From contig NZ_FRCH01000004.1 of the NCBI RefSeq assembly GCF_900142825.1, positions 186,001 to 250,000 on the forward strand: 64,000 nt of DNA. The letters are read 5' to 3'. The stretch comes from Rhodanobacter sp. OK091. GTDB taxonomy: Bacteria > Pseudomonadota > Gammaproteobacteria > Xanthomonadales > Rhodanobacteraceae. The notes under the pieces were generated by a model. That model was not told where the DNA came from. It searched no databases and saw only the letters and a list, made by a program, of their open reading frames with translations. Position 1 is the stretch's first letter, and each line of letters opens with the position of its first letter. The position numbers and the translations under genes are program-made. Shown here piece after piece: positions 52,402-62,527 of this stretch.

Positions 52402-54617
52402 CAGCGCGCAGCCTCGGTCAGCGCCTGCTCGACCCGTGAGGAAGTCAGTACCGTCGACAACTGCTTGCCCGGGCCGCCGTTTTTCGGGAACACCACATAT
52501 AGCGGCACACCGGGCGAGTTGTACTGCTGCAGAAATGCGCTGATGGTCGGATTGACGTCGGTCCAGTCGCCTTTCATATAGACCGCGCCCGTGCGGCGGA
52601 GCAGGTCGCGGAACGCCTGCGTGTCCAGCACGGTGTGCTCGTTCGCCTTGCAGGTGACACACCAGTCGGCGGTCATGTCGACGAAGACCGGGGTGCCGGC
52701 CGCGCGTAGTTGGGCCAGTTTCTCCGGGCTGTAGGCGACCACGCCTTCCTCGGTCGCGGCGGCACTCGACGGCGGCGACACGTGGGCGAGCAAGTACATC
52801 GGCACCAGTGTGGCGATCGCCAGTATGGCGACCAGCGCCTTGCTGATGGTGCCGCGCGAACGGCTGCGCTCGAACCACCACAGCGTCATCGCCAGCAGCA
52901 CCATCGCCACCAGCACCAGGCCGACCGCATCGGCACCGCGCTGGTTCGCCAGTACCCATACCAGCCACACCGCGGTCAGATACATCGGGAAGGCCAGTAC
53001 CTGCTTCAGCGTCTCCATCCATCGTCCCGGCCGCGGCAACAGGCGCGCCAGCGCCGGCACGAAACCGATCAGCAGGAACGGCAACGCCAGTCCGATGCCC
53101 AGCGCGAGAAACACCAGCAGCGCGGCCAGCATCGGCGCGGCGAACGCATACGCCAGCGCGCTGCCCATGAAAGGCGCCGTGCACGGACTGGCCACCACCA
53201 CCGCCAGCACGCCGGTGAAGAAATCGCCGGCCGGGCCGGAGCGATTGGCCAGGCTGGCGCCGGTATTGCCCAGCGTGGCGCCGAACTGCACCACGCCGGA
53301 CATCGACAGCCCGACCGCCAGCATCACGCAGGCCAGCGCGCCGACCAGCAGCGGCTGCTGCAATTGAGTGCCCCAGCCCAGCGCGTGACCGGCCGAGCGC
53401 AAGGCGAGAATGCCCAGACCCAGCACAGCAAAGCTGACCAACACGCCAGCGGTGTAGAACAACGCATGCCGACGCGCCGTGGCTCGGTTCTCGCCGCTCT
53501 CCAGTACGCTGACCGCCTTGATCGACAATACCGGCAGCACGCACGGCATCAGGTTCAGCACCAAGCCGCCACCCAACGCGAGCAGCAACGCAGCGATCAG
53601 GCTGACCTGCAACGGACCCTCGCCGACGCTGGCCGGTGGCGGCTCCGGCGCCGTCTGGATGGTCTGGCCGCTTGCGGCAACGCCGCTGCCGAGATCGATG
53701 CTTACCGCACGCGTCATCAGCGGATAACACAGGCCACCGTCCTGGCAGCCCTGGAAGCTGGCTTCCAATGTCAGTTGTCTGCGTCCGGCGAGGTTGCCAT
53801 CCACCGTTACCGGCAACTCGACCTGGTCGAAGTACACGGTGACGTCGCCGTAGTGCTCGTCGTGATGTCTGGTGCCGGCCGGCCAAACCGGCTTCAGGCT
53901 GAGGCCGGCTGCATCCTTGAGCTTGAGTGCGGTCTGGTCGCGATACAGGTAATAGCCTTTCGGCATCGTCCAGCGCAGCAGCAGGTGATTCGGCCTCTGC
54001 GCCAGTGCCTCGAAGCGGAATGCCTGTTCGGCCGGCAGCGGCGAGCTGTCCATGCCGGCGGTCACGCTGTTGGCACGGCTGCCCAGTTGCCCCAGCGCGG
54101 TGCCCAGTGGATTGTTGCCTGCAGGTGAGGCTGTGCTGCCGGTGTTCGCCGGCAGCGGCAGATCAAGCTGCTCGGTATGCGGCGGGTAGCAGATTTTCGG
54201 ATCGACCTCGTGGCAGCCCTGGTACTGCACGCTCAGCTTCAGCCGCGTGGTGCCGGCAGCGACGGTGTACGGAAGGCTGGCGTCGACACCATGGTGATAG
54301 GTCTCGACATCGCCCAGGTATTCGTCGTGGTGCTTCTCGCCGTCGGGCAGCTGTGCCGCGCCCAGCGTCACCCCGTCGCCGCCCTTGAACTTCATGCGGC
54401 CGCGATAAAGGTAATAGTCCGGTGCGATGGTCCAGTGCAGTTTCACGATGCCTGGAGTCGACACGTCGGCACTGAGCTTGTACGCCTCGGTCACCGGGAG
54501 CAGGCCGGCGAGGTCATCTTGCGCGAATACCGGCAACGCGCTCAGGCACAGGATCAGCCAAAGACAAAGCAGGGCAGAGAAGCGGGTGGCCAGATGGCCA
54601 GGACGGATCGAACGCAT
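52401..54617 (-). CDS. dsbD: Thiol:disulfide interchange protein DsbD with duplicated N-domain
   Basis: Carries electrons from cytoplasmic thioredoxin to the periplasm. 738 residues against about 565 in E. coli. The extra length is a second N-terminal alpha-domain: copies at about 30-160 (YYLYRGRMKF, YQGCHEVDPKICYPP) and about 190-310 (YYLYRDQTAL, FQGCQDGGLCYPL), each with a Cys pair. The membrane domain has NLMPCVLPVLS and ASPCTAPFMG; the C-terminal thioredoxin domain has DWCVTCK. ATG 54617 with GGAG upstream is chosen over the 54647 reading because a signal peptide follows. Confidence 0.94.
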   Translation of the reverse strand: MRSIRPGHLATRFSALLCLWLILCLSALPVFAQDDLAGLLPVTEAYKLSADVSTPGIVKLHWTIAPDYYLYRGRMKFKGGDGVTLGAAQLPDGEKHHDEYLGDVETYHHGVDASLPYTVAAGTTRLKLSVQYQGCHEVDPKICYPPHTEQLDLPLPANTGSTASPAGNNPLGTALGQLGSRANSVTAGMDSSPLPAEQAFRFEALAQRPNHLLLRWTMPKGYYLYRDQTALKLKDAAGLSLKPVWPAGTRHHDEHYGDVTVYFDQVELPVTVDGNLAGRRQLTLEASFQGCQDGGLCYPLMTRAVSIDLGSGVAASGQTIQTAPEPPPASVGEGPLQVSLIAALLLALGGGLVLNLMPCVLPVLSIKAVSVLESGENRATARRHALFYTAGVLVSFAVLGLGILALRSAGHALGWGTQLQQPLLVGALACVMLAVGLSMSGVVQFGATLGNTGASLANRSGPAGDFFTGVLAVVVASPCTAPFMGSALAYAFAAPMLAALLVFLALGIGLALPFLLIGFVPALARLLPRPGRWMETLKQVLAFPMYLTAVWLVWVLANQRGADAVGLVLVAMVLLAMTLWWFERSRSRGTISKALVAILAIATLVPMYLLAHVSPPSSAAATEEGVVAYSPEKLAQLRAAGTPVFVDMTADWCVTCKANEHTVLDTQAFRDLLRRTGAVYMKGDWTDVNPTISAFLQQYNSPGVPLYVVFPKNGGPGKQLSTVLTSSRVEQALTEAAR

Positions 54618-54712
54618 TGCTACTCCAGCATCAGGAGCCCGGGCCAAGACTCGGGCGAAAGGGGATTATGGCTCAGCTAGGGAGGGGAGGTTGCCGGGCG
54701 AGGCCTCTGCTA

Positions 54713-55627
54713 CTAGGTCTCTTCCACGATGGGCATGGGGTCGGCTGTCGCCATCGGGCGGAAACGAATCACCCCCGTGGTCAACGCGGTACCGAACAGG
54801 ATCACGGCACAGCCCACGGCCATCGCGACGGTGAATGCCTCGCCGAGGAACAGCGATCCCCACAACACGCCGAACGCGGGGATCAGGTACAGCACGATCA
54901 TCGTGCGCGCCGCACCGGCGCGGGCTATCAATCGGAAAAACAGGACGTAAGCCACTGCCGTACAGGCAACGGCAAGGCCAAACATGGCGATCCATGCCTG
55001 TGCGCCAGGCGCCTTCGCCGGCCACAGCCATACCGTAGACGGCGCCAACGCCAATGCCGCGACGAGCTGGCTGCCCGCCGCCGCCGTCATGGGGGACACT
55101 GTCTTCAGACGCCGATGGCTGTAATGCACGGAGAACGCGTAGCAAACCGTGGCCGCCACGCAGGCCAGCATGGCGAGTATCGTTCCCGCCCCGCCGTGGC
55201 CGAAGCCGGCCGTGTCGCCAATCAACCAGAGCACACCGGCCAGTCCGATCACCAGCCCGGTCATGTGCGGGGCGGTGAGTTTTTCGTTCAGCCACAACCA
55301 GCCGGAAGCGGCGACTAGCAACGGGGTGATCGCGTCAAAGATGGCTGATAGCCCAGCCGGAAGGATCTGTGCCGCAAACGAGAACAACACGTACGGCAAT
55401 GCGGAATTGGTCAGGCCCATCACGGCGAGCGGTTTCCAATAGGCGCGCAGCTCGGCGACGCGACGGCGCGAGGCGAACAAGGGTGCAAAGCAGGCGGCGG
55501 CACCGATCGCCCGCATGCCGGCCAGGGGCATGCTGCCGAACTCGCTTGCACCCATGCGCATAAACAAAAACGACGCACCCCACAAGGCACCGAGCAGCAG
55601 CAGTACAGCGATGTCTGACCTTTTCAT
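54713..55627 (-). CDS. EamA/DMT family transporter (RhaT-like)
   Basis: A 304-residue ten-helix protein with two EamA repeats (GALWGASFLFMRMG at the start, YLIPAFGVLWGSLFLGEA in the second). It is an exporter of amino acids or related metabolites by family. It is transcribed divergently from a MocR-type PLP regulator across 193 bp, an arrangement in which MocR proteins usually control the adjacent gene. The tail is short and hydrophilic. The substrate is unknown. Confidence 0.9.
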   Translation of the reverse strand: MKRSDIAVLLLLGALWGASFLFMRMGASEFGSMPLAGMRAIGAAACFAPLFASRRRVAELRAYWKPLAVMGLTNSALPYVLFSFAAQILPAGLSAIFDAITPLLVAASGWLWLNEKLTAPHMTGLVIGLAGVLWLIGDTAGFGHGGAGTILAMLACVAATVCYAFSVHYSHRRLKTVSPMTAAAGSQLVAALALAPSTVWLWPAKAPGAQAWIAMFGLAVACTAVAYVLFFRLIARAGAARTMIVLYLIPAFGVLWGSLFLGEAFTVAMAVGCAVILFGTALTTGVIRFRPMATADPMPIVEET

Positions 55628-55820
55628 AGCGGAAGCTCGTCGAAGTTTGGCCGGTGCAAGCTATTCCAGGTCGCTGACAGAGATTGTCAGCAGTCTTGGG
55701 GGGGCTTTTGCCTGGGTTGCGCACGCAGATGAATCAGCGCGCGCTCGAACGGGTGATGAGTGTTGGATGCAGATTAGGTGTAATTTTGGCATGTTATAAG
55801 ATCCACACTTTGGCAAAATC

Positions 55821-57272
55821 ATGGATCCAATTTTCGGGTTTCCGATTACTCTTCCCCCACCCGGTTCGCGTGAGCTTCTGCGCGTTCTGCATAAAGAGTT
55901 GCGCGGGGCGATTCTCGACGGGCGACTGAAACCGGGTTTGCGATTGCCGGCGACTCGCGAGCTGGCAGGCATGCTGGCGATCTCCCGCAACACCGTAGTC
56001 GCGGCTTACGACTTGTTGCTGAGCGAAGGTTACGTGGTCGCACGGCGTGGTGCCGGCAACTACGTCGCCGACACGCTGGCCCGGCGCGATGCGCCACGTC
56101 CATCTGAAGCCAGCGTCGACATGGATCGTCGCCTGGCGCCACATTGGCGGAAGTCTCCTGGGCCCTTTTCGGCGGCACCGGACCGAGTGTTCCGCGACGA
56201 TTTCAGCCTTGGTGTGCCTGACAACACGCAGTTTCCGTTTGACGTGTGGCGCCGCTTGTCGGCTCGCGCGCTGCGCACGCTGTCGAAGTCGCCGCCGGCC
56301 TACGGTCAGCCCGAGGGGCGGCCGGCCCTGCGTGAGGCCATCGCCAAGCACATCTCGTTCGCCCGCGCTGTCGCCTGCCACGCCGATGATGTGATCGTCA
56401 CCAGCGGGGCGCAGCAGGCGTTCGATCTGCTTGCGCGGGTGCTGGTGACACCTGGACGCAGCACGGTGGCGGTCGAGGATCCCGGTTATCCGCCGCTGCG
56501 TGCGGCGTTCGCTGCAGCCGGTGCGAACGTGGCCGCCGTGCCGGTCGATGACGAGGGTCTGGTGGTCGAACGGTTGCCCGTCAGTGCGCGGGTGATCTAC
56601 GTGACGCCATCGCACCAGTTTCCGCTCGGTGTCGCGTTGTCGCCGCAACGTCGCGCGGCGCTGCTGGAGTTCGCGCGGGCGCAGCGCGCTGTCGTGATCG
56701 AGGACGACTACGACGGCGAGTTCCGATACAGCGGGCGGCCACTGGATGCGTTGCAGACGCTCGATCGCAGCGGTTCGGTCTGTTACGTCGGGACGTTTTC
56801 CAAATGTCTCTTTCCGGCACTGCGCCTGGGCTATGTGGTGGCTCCGCCGTGGCTGCGACCGGCGCTCGCCGCGGCGAAGCAGCTCGCCGACTGGCATTGC
56901 GATGTGCTGGCGCAGGACACGCTCGCCGCGTTCATCGCCGAAGGGCATCTGGTGCGCCACGTGCGCAAGATGCACAAGGTCTATGCCGAACGGCGCGAAG
57001 TATTGCTGGACGCGCTGGCGCGGCACGGCGATGGTCGCCTGCGGGCGCTGCCGTCGGAAGCCGGCCTGCATCTGTCGGCGCGGATTCCGCGTTCATTGAA
57101 TGCGGAGATGCTGGTTGCCCGTGCCGCCGCAGAAGGCATACAGCTGGACGCCGTGGGTCGCTATGCCTTGGGTCGGTACGCGCCGAATGGTCTGGCGTTC
57201 GGCTTTGGCATGATCGCCGCCGATCGTGTCGACGAAGCCATCCGCCGGGTGGTGATGCTGATGGATGGCTAA
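55821..57272 (+). CDS. MocR-type transcriptional regulator (GntR HTH + aminotransferase domain)
   Basis: A 483-residue fusion: an N-terminal GntR winged helix (LHKELRGAILDGRLKPGLRLPATRELAGML, SRNTVVAAYDLL) and a fold-type I aminotransferase domain (from about 115) with PLP-binding features: TSGAQQAFDLLARVL, YVTPSHQFPLG, EDDYDGEFRY (Asp contacting PLP) and YVGTFSKCLFPALRLGY carrying the Schiff-base Lys. It senses PLP or an amino compound. TTATAA at about 55794-55799 may be the -10. It probably regulates the divergent EamA gene. Confidence 0.93.
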   Translation: MDPIFGFPITLPPPGSRELLRVLHKELRGAILDGRLKPGLRLPATRELAGMLAISRNTVVAAYDLLLSEGYVVARRGAGNYVADTLARRDAPRPSEASVDMDRRLAPHWRKSPGPFSAAPDRVFRDDFSLGVPDNTQFPFDVWRRLSARALRTLSKSPPAYGQPEGRPALREAIAKHISFARAVACHADDVIVTSGAQQAFDLLARVLVTPGRSTVAVEDPGYPPLRAAFAAAGANVAAVPVDDEGLVVERLPVSARVIYVTPSHQFPLGVALSPQRRAALLEFARAQRAVVIEDDYDGEFRYSGRPLDALQTLDRSGSVCYVGTFSKCLFPALRLGYVVAPPWLRPALAAAKQLADWHCDVLAQDTLAAFIAEGHLVRHVRKMHKVYAERREVLLDALARHGDGRLRALPSEAGLHLSARIPRSLNAEMLVARAAAEGIQLDAVGRYALGRYAPNGLAFGFGMIAADRVDEAIRRVVMLMDG

Positions 57273-57393
57273 AGGAATCGCGGTCTTCGGTGTCATGGCG
57301 AGTGGCTCCATCACTTTGCTGCAAAGTGGCTCTTATGGCGGTCAGGCGAAATCGTGAGCATGCGCTTGTGTGCTTTCATTTCTGGGAATTGTC

Positions 57394-58425
57394 ATGCGCT
57401 ATATGGCTTTGCTGTTTGTGATGTTGCTTGCTTGGGTTAGTGCGCCGCTACATGCCGACACCGGTCAGCAGCGTGCCGAAGCCGCCGGTCATGGCCTGGT
57501 TGGCTCACCCGCGCCGCGCATGGTGCTCAAGACCATCGACGGACAGACCATCGACCTGGCCAGCCTCTATGGCAAGAAAGCCGTCTATCTGAAGTTCTGG
57601 GCCACCTGGTGCGTGCCTTGTCGCGAACAGATGCCGCACTTCGAACACACTTTCGAACAGGCGGGGCCTGACTTGGCCGTGATAGCCATCGATGTGGGCT
57701 TTGATGACACGGTGGCGGATGTCCGAAAGTACCGCCAGGCGATGGGACTGCATATGCCGATCGTGTTCGATGACGGCACGCTGGATCAGGCCTTTCAGCT
57801 GCGAGTGACGCCGCAGCACGTCGTGATCGGCCGCGACGGCCGCATTCTGTATGTGGGCCACATGGCCGATGCCAAGCTGGATGCTGCACTGCTTGCTGCA
57901 CGCACGACGTCGGGAGTACCCGTAAAGAGCGTGCAGGCGCCGAAGGAGGAGCCGCCTGTCGACGTGGGCGATCATCTGCCGGCGTTTACGGCGCGGACAC
58001 TGGACGGCCAGACGTTCCATGCGCAGGACGCCGGCAAGAAGCTTCCGACGGCGCTCGTGTTCCTTTCGCCGTGGTGCGAGTCGTATCTCGCGACCAGTCG
58101 GCCAGGTGTGGCCTCAAGTTGCCGTGCGGTGCGCAAGCAGGTAGCTGCATTGTCTGGCGATGATCATGCGCGCTGGCTCGGCATCGCTTCGGGTTTGTGG
58201 GCGAGCAAGGACGATCTCGGCAATTACCAGCGCAAATACCATCCCGGCATTCCGCTCACCCTGGACGAATCCGGTGCGTTGTTCCGGCGCTTTCGCGTCA
58301 TGCACGTGCCGACCTTGTTGATAGTCGATGCTGACGGACGCATCGTGCGTCGAGTCGAAGGAACGGATGCGAACCTGGCGGCGGAGCTGAAGTCGCTGGC
58401 GAAGCGACAAGCGCCAGCGCGATGA
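57394..58425 (+). CDS. Secreted protein with two tandem TlpA-type thioredoxin domains
   Basis: A 343-residue protein with a signal peptide (ending PLHA/DTG). Domain 1 (about 40-165) is a normal TlpA redoxin with FWATWCVPCREQMPHF. Domain 2 (about 190-330) repeats the fold (HLPAFTARTLDGQTF, FRVMHVPTLLIVDADGR) but at the active-site position reads LSPWCESYL, one Cys only. The first domain may be catalytic and the second a binding or dimerisation module. GGGAA lies before ATG 57394. A cupin gene follows after 46 bp on the same strand. Confidence 0.88.
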   Translation: MRYMALLFVMLLAWVSAPLHADTGQQRAEAAGHGLVGSPAPRMVLKTIDGQTIDLASLYGKKAVYLKFWATWCVPCREQMPHFEHTFEQAGPDLAVIAIDVGFDDTVADVRKYRQAMGLHMPIVFDDGTLDQAFQLRVTPQHVVIGRDGRILYVGHMADAKLDAALLAARTTSGVPVKSVQAPKEEPPVDVGDHLPAFTARTLDGQTFHAQDAGKKLPTALVFLSPWCESYLATSRPGVASSCRAVRKQVAALSGDDHARWLGIASGLWASKDDLGNYQRKYHPGIPLTLDESGALFRRFRVMHVPTLLIVDADGRIVRRVEGTDANLAAELKSLAKRQAPAR

Positions 58426-58471
58426 CGCTTGCTCCATTCAAGCCACCGTCAAACCACTTCGGAGCCATGCC

Positions 58472-58918
58472 ATGTCCCGCCTGTTGAGCTTCGCCCTTTA
58501 CGCTGCGGCCAGCCTGGTTCTCATAGGGACGGTCGCCATGCCGTCCATCGCGCTGGCTGCAGAGGAGCACCACGTGCTGGATGCTCCTCTGACCCTGGCG
58601 CCGGGTCGCCGATTGATGGCGATCAGCGTCACCTACGCTCCCGGTCAGTCGACCCGGCCGCATCATCATGGTGGCGATGCTTTCGTCTATGTGTTGTCGG
58701 GTCATATCCGCAGCCAGATGGCGGGAAGTCCGGTGCGGGTCTATGGACCTGGCGAAAGCTGGTTCGAGCCGGCGGGCACGCACCATGTGGTCAGCGGCAA
58801 TGCGAGCAAGAGCGAGCCAGCGACCATGCTGGTCGTCTTCGTCTCCCTGCCGCAGGCAGAGCTGACGACGATGGACGCGCCATCGGCTCAGCCGCCGGCG
58901 CGCACCCATTCCAGATAG
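58472..58918 (+). CDS. Secreted cupin-domain protein
   Basis: A 148-residue protein: signal peptide (ending IALAA/EEH) and one cupin barrel with motif 1 [21 protein letters not shown] (metal-binding His cluster and following acidic residue region) and motif 2 [18 protein letters not shown]. It probably binds a divalent metal in the periplasm; catalytic function is unknown. GGAG precedes the start. Its last 31 bp overlap the convergent cutA gene. Confidence 0.88.
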   Translation: MSRLLSFALYAAASLVLIGTVAMPSIALAAEEHHVLDAPLTLAPGRRLMAISVTYAPGQSTRPHHHGGDAFVYVLSGHIRSQMAGSPVRVYGPGESWFEPAGTHHVVSGNASKSEPATMLVVFVSLPQAELTTMDAPSAQPPARTHSR

Positions 58919-59223
58919 GCGTCGTGGCCGCGTTCCACGGGTATGGCGATCAATTCCGGCAATTCGTAGGGGTGCAGTTCCAGCAGCCGGGATTTCAGAG
59001 CCTCGAAGCGCCGGGCCGTGGTCTTGATCAACAGCAGTTCCTCGCGCTCGGTGGTTACCGCACCCTGCCAGCGGTAGGTGGAGCTGATGCCGGGCACGCG
59101 GTTGACGCAGGCGGCCAGCTGCTCGCCTACCAGTGCCTCGGCGATCTCCTGTGCACACACGGCGTCAGGGCAGCTGCAATAACAGAGCAGGACAGGGTCT
59201 GGGGTCGGCGGAGGGCGGGCCAT
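58888..59223 (-). CDS. cutA: CutA divalent-cation tolerance protein
   Basis: A 111-residue CutA1 protein, a trimeric ferredoxin-like fold linked to copper tolerance. Conserved: [49 protein letters not shown] and [16 protein letters not shown] 59223 lacks a Shine-Dalgarno, and a TACGCT box lies 6 nt upstream, suggesting a leaderless message. The 3' end overlaps the cupin gene by 31 bp (convergent). Confidence 0.95.
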   Translation of the reverse strand: MARPPPTPDPVLLCYCSCPDAVCAQEIAEALVGEQLAACVNRVPGISSTYRWQGAVTTEREELLLIKTTARRFEALKSRLLELHPYELPELIAIPVERGHDAYLEWVRAGG

Positions 59224-59229
59224 CGACCA

Positions 59230-59235
59230 AGCGTA
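59230..59235 (-). promoter_or_regulatory. TANNNT box 6 nt upstream of cutA ATG
   Basis: TACGCT on the minus strand, then 6 nt, then ATG 59223; no Shine-Dalgarno. Confidence 0.35.
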
Positions 59236-59359
59236 CGAGGAAATGTGGGGAAAATGGGCTCGTCATGCCCAGTGGATGTGACGAACCGATTTTGCGGGCG
59301 GCCCTTGAAACCTGGCCCGGTCCACCCAACCTGCTGTCCATCCCCTGGTTCAAATGTTC

Positions 59360-59387
59360 TTGCAGCGGCGCGCTATACCCGTAAAAT
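59360..59387 (+). promoter_or_regulatory. groESL promoter
   Basis: -35 TTGCAG (59360-59365), 16-bp spacer, -10 TAAAAT (59382-59387); predicted start near 59394, inside the CIRCE operator. A sigma32 reading (CTTGCAG ... CCCGTAAA) is also conceivable. Confidence 0.6.
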
Positions 59388-59413
59388 TGGCACTCGTTTA
59401 CCTCGAGTGCTAA
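59387..59413. promoter_or_regulatory. CIRCE operator (HrcA binding site)
   Basis: TTGGCACTC, 9-nt spacer, GAGTGCTAA: one base from the canonical CIRCE. It overlaps the promoter and the presumed start site 63 bp ahead of groES, so HrcA would repress groESL until heat or misfolding titrates it. hrcA itself is not in the window. Confidence 0.93.
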
Positions 59414-59475
59414 CAAGACTGCCGACCAGGGTCCTGAAAGCCTTGTCCCATCTCAATAGTCAACTGGAGTTGTCC

Positions 59476-59769
59476 ATGAGCACACTGCGTCCGTTGCATG
59501 ATCGCGTCATCGTCAAGCGCCTGGAAGAGGAGCGCGTCTCCGCCGGCGGCATCGTCATCCCCGACAGCGCCACCGAGAAGCCCACCCGCGGCAAGGTCGT
59601 CGCCGCCGGCACCGGCCTGATCATGGCCGACGGCAAGGTGCGTCCGATGTCGCTGAAGGCTGGCGACACTGTGCTGTTCGGCAAGTACGCCGGCCAGGAA
59701 ATCAAGATCGACGGCGAAGATCTGGTGTTCCTGAAGGAAGACGACATCGTGGCTGTGATCGAAGGCTAA
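59476..59769 (+). CDS. groES: Co-chaperonin GroES
   Basis: A 97-residue Hsp10 that caps the GroEL ring. The sequence [27 protein letters not shown] carries the mobile loop, and [20 protein letters not shown] the dome. GGAG lies before ATG 59476. It is controlled by the CIRCE site upstream. The gap to groEL (131 bp) is unusually long because it contains a copy of the purine-rich dyad repeat. Confidence 0.98.
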   Translation: MSTLRPLHDRVIVKRLEEERVSAGGIVIPDSATEKPTRGKVVAAGTGLIMADGKVRPMSLKAGDTVLFGKYAGQEIKIDGEDLVFLKEDDIVAVIEG

Positions 59770-59885
59770 GAGTCAAGGAGAGAGTGAAGAGGAGTGAGAA
59801 AAGAGTCGATCGCGTCCTGTCGCGAACACTCTTGCTCATGCCTCGGTCTACTCCCTCTCGTTTCTCACTCCTCTCAACTATTTTC
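59770..59885. repeat. Purine-rich dyad repeat, copy 3, between groES and groEL
   Basis: Left arm 59782-59806 (GAGTGAAGAGGAGTGAGAAA...), right arm 59855-59880 (containing GTTTCTCACTCCTCTC), about 48 nt apart. In the groESL mRNA it would form a long stem-loop ending 20 nt before the groEL start; AAAGG (59887-59891) remains free. Confidence 0.78.
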
Positions 59886-59888
59886 TAA

Positions 59889-61553
<1,665 letters not shown>

Positions 61554-61578
61554 GTCCCGCTCCCTCGCTGCATGGAAG

Positions 61579-61608
61579 AAAACCCCGCCTGGTGCGGGGT
61601 TTTCTTTT
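61579..61608 (+). terminator. Intrinsic terminator of groESL
   Basis: AAAACCCCGC, loop CTGGT, GCGGGGTTTTCTTTT. A strong GC stem and U-tract on the plus strand, with A-tract for the other direction. Confidence 0.92.
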
Positions 61609-61678
61609 GAGCGCATCGCCGGAGTCACCGTGGAAAATTCGCAAAGACCTTGTGCCAGATTTTCAGGTGGCCAGGTAC

Positions 61679-61708
61679 AAGAAAGCCCCGGGTGTCGCCA
61701 CCCGGGGC
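61679..61708 (-). terminator. Intrinsic terminator of the secreted Ala/Gly-rich protein gene
   Basis: GCCCCGGGTG / CACCCGGGGC (61685-61708), 4-nt loop, followed on the minus strand by TTTCTTG. It lies 25 bp after the stop at 61734. Confidence 0.8.
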
Positions 61709-61733
61709 TTCGCTTCATGCAAGGTTGTGGAAC

Positions 61734-62315
61734 TCAGTGCCCCGACGTGGAAGGCACGGCAGGCTCCTGTGCGGAAGCCTTGGTCTTGGCGTCCACCTTG
61801 GCATCGCCGCCCACCGACTGTTCGGTGGCGGTCTGCTTGACCGCCGTGCCGACCGAGCCGGCGGTGCGGTCGGCGGACTGGATTGCGGAATGTGCAGTGT
61901 CACGTACGGCGCCACCGACGCCCTGGCCGGCTTCACCGGCCTTGCCGGCCATGTTGGCGGTGTCGATGCCCGCACCGGTATCGACGTTGGCGTTGGCATG
62001 CGTATCGCCTGCGCTCGCCCCGGCCGAGCCACTGGCATTCATGCCGGCATTGGCGCTGCCATTGCCCGTGATGGTCGAACGGGTTTGGTCGACTGCCTTG
62101 TGCGTCATGTGCTTCGTATGGCGCAGGGTCTGGGTAGTCTGCGCGTCGGTCTGGTCGACCGCATGCATGGCGCTGGGCATGGCGTTGGGCAAAGCTGCAC
62201 CGGCATTCACGCCGGCGCCGACGTGTCCCGCGCCACCGACGTGGACCTGGGCGAACGCGGGAATGCTGAGCGCACTGGTAGCAACGATGAGGGCGGCAAG
62301 CATGGTCTTGTGCAT
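61734..62315 (-). CDS. Secreted Ala/Gly/Thr-rich low-complexity protein
   Basis: A 193-residue protein with signal peptide (ending AFA/QVH). The mature chain is low in complexity: Gly/Ala/Asn-rich stretches (HVGGAGHVGAGVNAGAA), a short His/Lys/Thr segment (TLRHTKHMTHKAVDQTR) and many Ala-Gly-Asp repeats; no Cys and no hydrophobic core are apparent, so much of it is probably disordered. No family is recognised. GGAAAC lies about 8 nt before ATG 62315, and an intrinsic terminator follows, making it a single-gene unit. Probably a periplasmic or surface stress protein, which is a guess. Confidence 0.78.
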   Translation of the reverse strand: MHKTMLAALIVATSALSIPAFAQVHVGGAGHVGAGVNAGAALPNAMPSAMHAVDQTDAQTTQTLRHTKHMTHKAVDQTRSTITGNGSANAGMNASGSAGASAGDTHANANVDTGAGIDTANMAGKAGEAGQGVGGAVRDTAHSAIQSADRTAGSVGTAVKQTATEQSVGGDAKVDAKTKASAQEPAVPSTSGH

Positions 62316-62527
62316 GGCATGTTTCCTTCGGATTGAGTGGGCGCGATGGAGCGTGCTGCTCCAGCGCTGTGATGACGCTAGTCGCCATTACCCCACTGAT
62401 GGATGAACACACTCGCCAAGACTTCAGCCGGCAGACAGCTCACTGAATCGCAGCCCGAATCGGGATATGGCGACGACGTCGTTTTCACAAGTGCATGCCG
62501 GACGAATGTCCGGGCATCCTGCCGTGT

